A DNA stretch of 9,179 bases from Alphaproteobacteria bacterium (lineage in GTDB: Bacteria; Pseudomonadota; Alphaproteobacteria; Micropepsales; Micropepsaceae), in assembly GCA_028869725.1 (NCBI GenBank), contig JAGWRJ010000655.1:1-9179 (forward strand). The letters are read 5' to 3'. Every line of letters begins with the position of its first letter. Positions within the stretch are counted from its first letter, which is position 1. This document shows positions 4,749 to 9,179 of the stretch, one piece after another. A model generated the notes under the pieces. It was not told the origin of the DNA. It saw only the letters and a program-made list of their open reading frames with translations, and made no database searches. Both the position numbers and the translations under genes were made by a program.

Positions 4749-7100
4749 TTGGATCATTCAGAGTCCGATGCCGCGACGCGGGGTACCAAAGAAGGGCTGA
4801 GCGAGGTCGAAGCGCAGCTCCGGCTAAAGCAGTATGGTCCAAATGTGATCCCGGAGCGACGAGCCCATCCGCTGGCCACACTGCTGGGCAAATTATGGGG
4901 GCCCATTCCCTGGCTTCTCGAAATAACGATCCTGTTACAGCTGCTTCTGGACAAGCGCACGGAAGCGATGATCATCGCCGCTTTGCTCGGCGTCAATGCC
5001 GGCATCAGTTTCGTTCAGGAAGGACGCGCAAGTAAGGCCCTGGATCTCCTGCGACGGCGTTTGACCGCCACGGCGCGGGTACGACGGGGCGGTGTTTGGC
5101 GATCCGTGGACGCCGCGGACCTTGTTCCGGGAGACCTGGTCCATATGCGCATGGGTGATCTTTCACCCGCTGATGTCCGCATCCTGGAGGGTGAAGTACT
5201 GATCGATCAGTCAGCCTTGACCGGTGAGTCTGTGGCTGTGGAGGCTGGGAGCGGGACCGTCGCCTATGCCGCATCGGTAGTTCGCCGCGGGGAAGCTACC
5301 GGTGAAGTTTTAGCCACGGGGCAGCGAACATATTTTGGCAAGACGGCGGAGCTGGTTCGAACCGCTCAGGCTACCAGCCACCTTGCCGAGATGATCTTCC
5401 GAATTGTTCGTGTACTCGTCGTCGTCGATGCCGTTCTGATTGCCATGCTGCTTGTCTACGCGGCTTGGGCAGATCTGGCGCTGCGCGACGTGTTGCCTTT
5501 TGCACTAATCCTCCTTGTTGCCTCCGTTCCCGTTGCGCTCCCTGCCACATTTACCCTGGCGACGGCCCTGGGCGCGGCCGAACTGGCGAGATCTGGTGTG
5601 CTACTGACAAGGCTGGCCGCGATCGAAGAGGCGGCGGGCATGGACGTGCTATGCACCGACAAGACGGGAACCCTGACAGAGAACGAGCTTACCCTTTCGG
5701 CAATGTACCGGTTTGAGGCTGCATCCGACAACGATCTGCTGCGCGCTGCCGCCCTCGCAAGTGATCCTGCCACCCAGGATCCGATCGATCTTGCGATCCT
5801 GAGCAAGGCGACTGGACGGCATCTCCTAGAGCCACCCATGGCTCGGATCGAGTTCGTTCCCTTTGATCCGGATATCCGCTACTCGCTTGGACGCTACCAG
5901 GATGAAAGGGGTGAGCTTTACGTTGCCAAAGGCGCTCCACAGGAAATTCTGAAACTCGTGGGCGCCGCCCCGGATATCTCGGATGCCGTGATCCGACTGG
6001 CAGAAACCGGCGCACGGGTCCTTGCAGTCGCGCAGGGCGATGACCGCGCACATCTGCGCCTGATGGGGCTCGTTGCACTTGAAGATCCGCCGCGAGCCGA
6101 CGCCGCAACATTGGTGAAAGGGCTGAACGAGCTTGGCATACGCGTGGTGATGCTAACCGGAGACAATGCCGCTACTGCAGGCCCGATCGCCCGCAGAGTT
6201 GGGATCGAAGGCGCCATTGCACCTGCCGGCTCCCTGGACAAAATTTCCGCAGAACACGTGCTTGATTACGGCGTCTATGCCCGCGTATTTCCGGAACACA
6301 AAATACGCCTGATTCGATTGCTTCAGAGATCCGGACACGTTGTGGGCATGACCGGTGACGGCGTCAACGACGCTCCTGCACTCAAGCAGGCGGATGTTGG
6401 CATTGCGGTTGCAAGCGCGACGGATGTTGCCCGAGCAGCTGCCGGCGTCGCGCTTACGGCGCCGGGGTTGGTCGACACGTTGACGGCCGTGCGGATCAGC
6501 CGGCGCATCTATCAGCGTATGCTCACCTACACCATCAACAAGATCATGAAGACGCTCGAGATTGCAGTCTTTTTGACCGTTGGCGTAATTATAACACACG
6601 CGTTTATCATCACGCCATTGCTGATTGTACTGCTGCTCTTTACCAATGATTTTGTCACCATGTCGATTGCAACAGACAACGTCAGCTATTCACGTAGACC
6701 GGATCGCTGGAACATCCGCATGCTTATGCTGACAGGTAGCATTCTGGCAGCATTCGTTCTGATCCTGTCATTCACGGTATTCTTCGTCGGCAAAGATCTG
6801 TTTGGCCTTCATCTTGAAGAATTACAGACCCTGGTATTCGTCATGCTGGTAGCTACCGGTCAGGGTAACGTCTACCTGGTGCGCGAACGGGGACCCTTCT
6901 GGCGATCACGCCCGAGCCGCTGGTTAATCATAAGCTCGATTGCGGATTTGGTCGTGGTCAGTGCCATGGCCGCAACGGGAATTCTGATGACCGCGGTCAA
7001 GCTCAAACTGATCCTGATGGTCCTTGCTGCAGTGACCATCTATCTGCTTGTCCTGGACCGTATCAAGATCCAGTTGTTTCGACGCCTTGATGTAAAGTGA
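4749..7100 (+). CDS. plasma-membrane-type proton-efflux P-type ATPase (type IIIA)
   Basis: A 783-residue (from TTG; 807 from ATG 4677) ATP-driven H+ exporter of the inner membrane. In order: N-terminal cation-ATPase domain (GLSEVEAQLRLKQYGPN at about 15-31); helices M1-M2; actuator domain with TGES (Glu160); M3-M4 containing PVALP (261-265), the form seen in type III pumps; phosphorylation site CTDKTGTLT (Asp304, start at 5658); MLTGDNAA; hinge TGDGVNDAP (Asp537); then six further helices. M6 carries LLLFTNDFVTMSIATDNV, whose Asp634 aligns with the proton-carrying region of plant and fungal H+-ATPases. Ten helices fit the family. The C-terminus ends soon after M10, so the plant autoinhibitory domain is missing, as in other bacterial members. 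Monocistronic. Likely role: pH homeostasis or membrane energisation under acid or oxygen-limited conditions (inference). No metal-binding CPC or CxxC motif, so a heavy-metal pump is unlikely. Confidence 0.95.
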   Translation: MDHSESDAATRGTKEGLSEVEAQLRLKQYGPNVIPERRAHPLATLLGKLWGPIPWLLEITILLQLLLDKRTEAMIIAALLGVNAGISFVQEGRASKALDLLRRRLTATARVRRGGVWRSVDAADLVPGDLVHMRMGDLSPADVRILEGEVLIDQSALTGESVAVEAGSGTVAYAASVVRRGEATGEVLATGQRTYFGKTAELVRTAQATSHLAEMIFRIVRVLVVVDAVLIAMLLVYAAWADLALRDVLPFALILLVASVPVALPATFTLATALGAAELARSGVLLTRLAAIEEAAGMDVLCTDKTGTLTENELTLSAMYRFEAASDNDLLRAAALASDPATQDPIDLAILSKATGRHLLEPPMARIEFVPFDPDIRYSLGRYQDERGELYVAKGAPQEILKLVGAAPDISDAVIRLAETGARVLAVAQGDDRAHLRLMGLVALEDPPRADAATLVKGLNELGIRVVMLTGDNAATAGPIARRVGIEGAIAPAGSLDKISAEHVLDYGVYARVFPEHKIRLIRLLQRSGHVVGMTGDGVNDAPALKQADVGIAVASATDVARAAAGVALTAPGLVDTLTAVRISRRIYQRMLTYTINKIMKTLEIAVFLTVGVIITHAFIITPLLIVLLLFTNDFVTMSIATDNVSYSRRPDRWNIRMLMLTGSILAAFVLILSFTVFFVGKDLFGLHLEELQTLVFVMLVATGQGNVYLVRERGPFWRSRPSRWLIISSIADLVVVSAMAATGILMTAVKLKLILMVLAAVTIYLLVLDRIKIQLFRRLDVK

Positions 7101-7175
7101 GAACGGACGACTTGCAGGAGAGACGACCAGGGACAATGCCTTCTGAGGCCGGTGTCCGCTCCATCTCATATTGCA

Positions 7176-7988
7176 TTATCGCGGCACATTCGAATTTGAC
7201 TTGGATGATGATGTCTCCAGGTTGCGCTTAAAGGTTGAAAATAATGCAACATCGATGCTGAAGCTTCCGTCTTCAGCAACCTGAAAGTAATCTCGTACAT
7301 CGCTTGATACCGCTCTTTGGAGGGTGCGAATGGCATCGACTTGAACCGCCGGCGTTTTCATGCGCTCGACCCACTCTTCAAAATCAAGTCTGACCCGAAA
7401 TCTTTGCGTAGCCTCACACGTCAATCCGGCGGCCGCGAGCGCAGTCTCCCATTCAGCGCGGCTGTAGTCACGCACATGAGAAGGGTCACGCATCAGTTCA
7501 ATGGCCTGAAGGAAGCTGTCAAATAGGGCGGTTCCAGGCGAAACGACATCCACGAAGCCAGCAGTTCCGCCGCATTTCAGGACGCGCGCAGCTTCTTTAA
7601 GCCCGGCCGCGAAGTCATGCCAATGATGGGCACTGTATCGACTGAGTACGATATCGAACGATTTGCTCTCAAAGGGCAACGTCTCAACACGCCCCCTCTG
7701 TGTTGTGATGTTGGCGATGCCCCGCTGCTGCGCGGCACTGCTGACGACGGCGAGCATGTCAGCAGAGAGGTCATAGGCCACTACTTCGTGCACACTGGCC
7801 GCGGCGCGAAAGCTGACGTGCCCGCCTCCGCAGCCCAGATCAAGAACGCGTGCATGGGGATGGCCCTGCGCTAAATGCGCGAGGGCGACAAGATCCTCCC
7901 CCTGAGCGTGCACAGCGCTTGCAAGATAGGCTGTTGCACGTGCACCGAACTGTATGTCGACGAGATCTTCATGGCTGGTCTTTGCCAT
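7176..7988 (-). CDS. class I SAM-dependent methyltransferase (UbiE/YafE-like, Methyltransf_11)
   Basis: A 270-residue soluble enzyme with the Rossmann-like SAM-binding domain at about residues 45-145. Motif I is VLDLGCGGGHVSF (48-60). The acidic residue binding the SAM ribose is Asp73 (AYDLS). It is followed by GRVETLPF (99-106), FDIVLSRYSAHHW (111-123; motif IV/post-IV) and ARVLKCGG (134-141). The C-terminal third (RDYSRAEWETALAAAGL, then FEEWVERM) is the small cap common in UbiE/YafE relatives. The acceptor substrate is not readable; ubiquinone/menaquinone, lipids or small molecules are all possible. The start at ATG 7988 has AGGA/AAGGA just upstream. The very C-terminus is serine/asparagine rich and probably disordered. 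Convergent with the ATPase (75 bases between stops), with no clear terminator in between. Divergent from the ArsC-like gene. Confidence 0.9.
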   Translation of the reverse strand: MAKTSHEDLVDIQFGARATAYLASAVHAQGEDLVALAHLAQGHPHARVLDLGCGGGHVSFRAAASVHEVVAYDLSADMLAVVSSAAQQRGIANITTQRGRVETLPFESKSFDIVLSRYSAHHWHDFAAGLKEAARVLKCGGTAGFVDVVSPGTALFDSFLQAIELMRDPSHVRDYSRAEWETALAAAGLTCEATQRFRVRLDFEEWVERMKTPAVQVDAIRTLQRAVSSDVRDYFQVAEDGSFSIDVALFSTFKRNLETSSSKSNSNVPR

Positions 7989-8102
7989 CTGTCCTGTTCC
8001 TTGTCCGTAGCGGGAGTTTGGGTTCAGCTCGTGTTCAGTTCAAGGAAAAGCTGGTCTTGGCGGGGGCGCCAGCAGAACAGGGCTTTCTGCGATCAGGATT
8101 GA

Positions 8103-8210
8103 CAATGCCCCGATATTACGGGCGATTTCTGGAACGATCTTTATATTTCGGAGTGCGTGTACAACGCGGTGAAATGGCTCAAGGACAATGCGGGCTCGCA
8201 GTCACTGTGA
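8103..8210 (+). pseudogene. possible 3' remnant of an unidentified gene
   Basis: The frame from just after the TGA at 8100-8102 to the TGA at 8208-8210 encodes 35 residues with protein-like composition, including DFWNDLYISE and CVYNAVKWLKDNA. There is no start codon in place and no ribosome site. The pattern Y-x-A-x-K-W-x-x-x-N-A recalls the helix before the nucleophile elbow of alpha/beta hydrolases, but it is far too short to assign. It may equally be chance coding. It lies in the 360-base region between the divergent methyltransferase and ArsC-like genes, which otherwise shows only an isolated TTGACA (8099-8104) without a good -10. Confidence 0.22.
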
Positions 8211-8348
8211 GCGGCTGAGCGCATTCTCGCCCCCGGTCGCCTTGTAAAATTTATGCCTGAACCCGAATTGCCTGCTATAGGCTCAGACTGCGTCTGTCCG
8301 GTCGGACACCGCGCGATATCCACGCCGCTGATGAAATGGCAAGACCCC

Positions 8349-8693
8349 ATGCGACCCACTCTGTTCGGCATTCCAAATTGCGACACGATGAAGAAAGCCC
8401 GGGCATGGCTTGACGGCCATCACGTTGAATATCGGTTTCACGACTATAAGAAGGACGGGATCCGTAAGGAGACGCTTGAGGCCTGGGTCGCGGAACTGGG
8501 GTGGGAGAGCCTCCTCAACCGAAAGGGAACGACGTTTCGAAAGCTTCCCGATAGCCAGAAAGCCGATCTTGATGCGGCCAAGGCCATCGACCTGATGTAC
8601 GCGCAACCGAGCATGATCCGACGTCCCGTGCTCGATATTGGTGATCGGCGCGTGGTCGGCTTTTCCCCACAGGCCTATACAGCACTTTTTTAA
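8349..8693 (+). CDS. yffB: Spx/MgsR/YffB-type ArsC-family protein
   Basis: A 114-residue thioredoxin-fold protein of the ArsC/Spx superfamily, small single-domain YffB branch. It begins LFGIPNCDTMKKARAWL with the redox or substrate cysteine at Cys11 and no second cysteine (C-D-T-M, not CxxC). It continues with YRFHDYKKDGI (28-38), LLNRKGTTFRKL (55-66) and the hallmark PSMIRRPVL (87-95), whose arginines bind the oxyanion in true arsenate reductases. Start at ATG 8349 fits the family; in-frame ATGs at 8331 and 8253 would add non-conserved residues. No clear Shine-Dalgarno is present. YffB-type proteins are often labelled arsenate reductase, but a glutathione-dependent thiol reductase role is more cautious, and no ars operon genes are nearby. 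GCACTT (8682-8687) and AAGTGC (8692-8697) form a 6-bp hairpin over the stop codon. Confidence 0.92.
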   Translation: MRPTLFGIPNCDTMKKARAWLDGHHVEYRFHDYKKDGIRKETLEAWVAELGWESLLNRKGTTFRKLPDSQKADLDAAKAIDLMYAQPSMIRRPVLDIGDRRVVGFSPQAYTALF

Positions 8694-8702
8694 GTGCCTC
8701 GA

Positions 8703-8840
8703 CCTTGGCACAGGGTGGATCCGGCTGAGCCCATTGCCCTGATCGGAGCACCAACCCAGGGCCGAGCGGTACATCTGTTGTGCCCAACCGCACATTCAAG
8801 GCGATGGGCTACAGTGCCGGATCCGATACCTGCCCAAGGG
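8703..8840. repeat. long imperfect palindrome in the ArsC-like/DUF1275 convergent junction (contains repeat copy 2)
   Basis: The left arm (about 8703-8742) and right arm (about 8796-8840) are imperfect inverted copies. Paired blocks from outside in are: CCTTGG with CCAAGG; GGATCCGGC (8717-8725) with GCCGGATCC (8816-8824); AGCCCAT (8728-8734) with ATGGGCT (8804-8810); and GCC plus TGA near the apex. The outer right arm GATACCTGCC-C-AAGGGG (from 8825) is the second copy of the repeat at 2582. It fills almost all of the space between the two stop codons, so it could act as a bidirectional terminator or be a small REP/MITE-like element. Confidence 0.6.
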
Positions 8841-8858
8841 GGCGGCCCTCGGCGCGCG

Positions 8859-9179
8859 TTAATCAATTCCCCAGTGTCGCGCTCCTGCGGCCAGGACGAG
8901 CGTGGCGAGGGTGGCGGCGGCGAGAGCGCCGGTGTGCAGTACCGGAAAGCTCAGTGCGCCAACCAGCGCTCCAGCCAGAAGCCCAAGCCAAAGTGCAAGC
9001 TGCCACGTCCAGCCCAGCGGTGCACCGCCGCGAAGGGCCGCGGCCAGATCCTGGCCCAGCTGCACGAGTACGCCGGTAACGTAGGTGACGCCAAAGGGGC
9101 CTTCGCCGCGGCGGAACAGCAACTCATTCTCTGTCCCCATGGCGCCGGCAAGACTGAGGCCCGAAGGCAGAGCGTAGCC
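8859..9179 (-). CDS. DUF1275 (YoaK-type) membrane protein, C-terminal part
   Basis: The frame is open from the right edge to the TAA at 8859-8861, giving 106 visible residues; the true start lies outside the window (family length is roughly 220-240). The visible part reads LAGAMGTENELLFRR, then GPFGVTYVTGVLVQLGQDLAAALRGG, which matches the conserved DUF1275 segment 'G-x-x-x-T-Y-x-T-G-x-L-x-x-L-G'. Two hydrophobic segments follow (LALWLGLLAGALVGALSF and LAAATLATLVLAAGA), ending in RHWGID. It is an inner-membrane protein of unknown function. The internal ATG at 9140 is not the start, because conserved sequence continues upstream of it. Convergent with the ArsC-like gene across the long palindrome. 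Confidence 0.82.
   Translation of the reverse strand, partial: GYALPSGLSLAGAMGTENELLFRRGEGPFGVTYVTGVLVQLGQDLAAALRGGAPLGWTWQLALWLGLLAGALVGALSFPVLHTGALAAATLATLVLAAGARHWGID

Noticed and set aside
5456..6599. Several long minus-strand frames opposite the H+-ATPase (up to 148 codons)
   Set aside because: They mirror the codon structure of the ATPase, lack ribosome sites and show no family patterns.
8349..8693. Annotation as a true arsenate reductase of an ars operon
   Set aside because: Short YffB-type protein with no arsB, arsR or acr3 nearby; the family label ArsC reflects fold, not proven substrate.
8782..8865. Possible integron attC site (GCCCAAC fits the RYYYAAC core)
   Set aside because: No matching GTTRRRY core closes the site (GTTAATC fails), and no integrase or cassette arrangement is present. 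The palindrome is better explained by the inverted arms at 8703-8840.
8780..9079. Plus-strand frame of 99 codons over the DUF1275 gene
   Set aside because: It is the antisense of a clear DUF1275 coding region; its composition is driven by the GC-rich alanine/leucine codons of the real gene.
1..9179. tRNA genes, CRISPR arrays, insertion sequences, toxin-antitoxin or phage-defence genes
   Set aside because: Looked for on both strands; no cloverleaf with a T-loop, no regularly spaced repeats, no transposase or integrase motifs were seen.

Overview
The window reads as a chromosomal or island segment from a proteobacterium, probably an alphaproteobacterium, though no taxonomic marker gene is present. 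The grounds are moderate-to-high GC, strong AGGAGG/GGAG-type ribosome sites, a rhizobial-type Hsp20, a bacterial plasma-membrane-type H+-ATPase, and DUF302 and DUF1275 proteins. Gene density is low. Genes alternate strands, and several intergenic stretches of 300-550 bases carry inverted repeats rather than genes. No tRNA, rRNA, CRISPR array or intact insertion sequence was found.

Layout from left to right. The 5' end of a VOC/glyoxalase-family gene runs off the left edge (1-133, minus). A gene-free stretch with three inverted repeats follows. Next come a small heat-shock protein (466-1011, minus), a regulatory stretch, a metallo-beta-lactamase-fold hydrolase of the persulfide-dioxygenase-like type (1614-2504, plus) and, convergent to it, a DUF302 protein (2662-3048, minus). 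A gene-poor 550-base stretch precedes a class II glutamine amidotransferase of the YafJ type (3602-4441, minus). That gene is divergent from a large P-type proton ATPase (best start TTG 4749, end 7100, plus). A convergent SAM methyltransferase (7176-7988, minus) follows. After a stretch with a possible gene remnant come a Spx/ArsC-like reductase (8349-8693, plus) and, convergent to it, the 3' part of a DUF1275 membrane protein that enters from the right edge (8859-9179, minus).

The functional theme is stress physiology: protein holdase (Hsp20), proton extrusion (H+-ATPase), and thiol or persulfide chemistry (MBL hydrolase, perhaps DUF302 and the ArsC-like protein). Two genes in this set, hsp20 and the H+-ATPase, each have upstream an FNR/FixK-like dyad (TTGA-N6-TCAA type, imperfect) placed about 40 bases before a plausible start point. 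This hints at a shared low-oxygen control, which is inference.

The non-coding DNA is the more unusual part. A perfect 18-bp palindrome lies in the amidotransferase/ATPase divergent region, and a related dyad lies upstream of the MBL gene. A repeated sequence (GATACCTGCC-A/C-AAGGGG) sits in two separate convergent gene junctions. In the second junction it forms the outer arm of a roughly 140-base imperfect palindrome.
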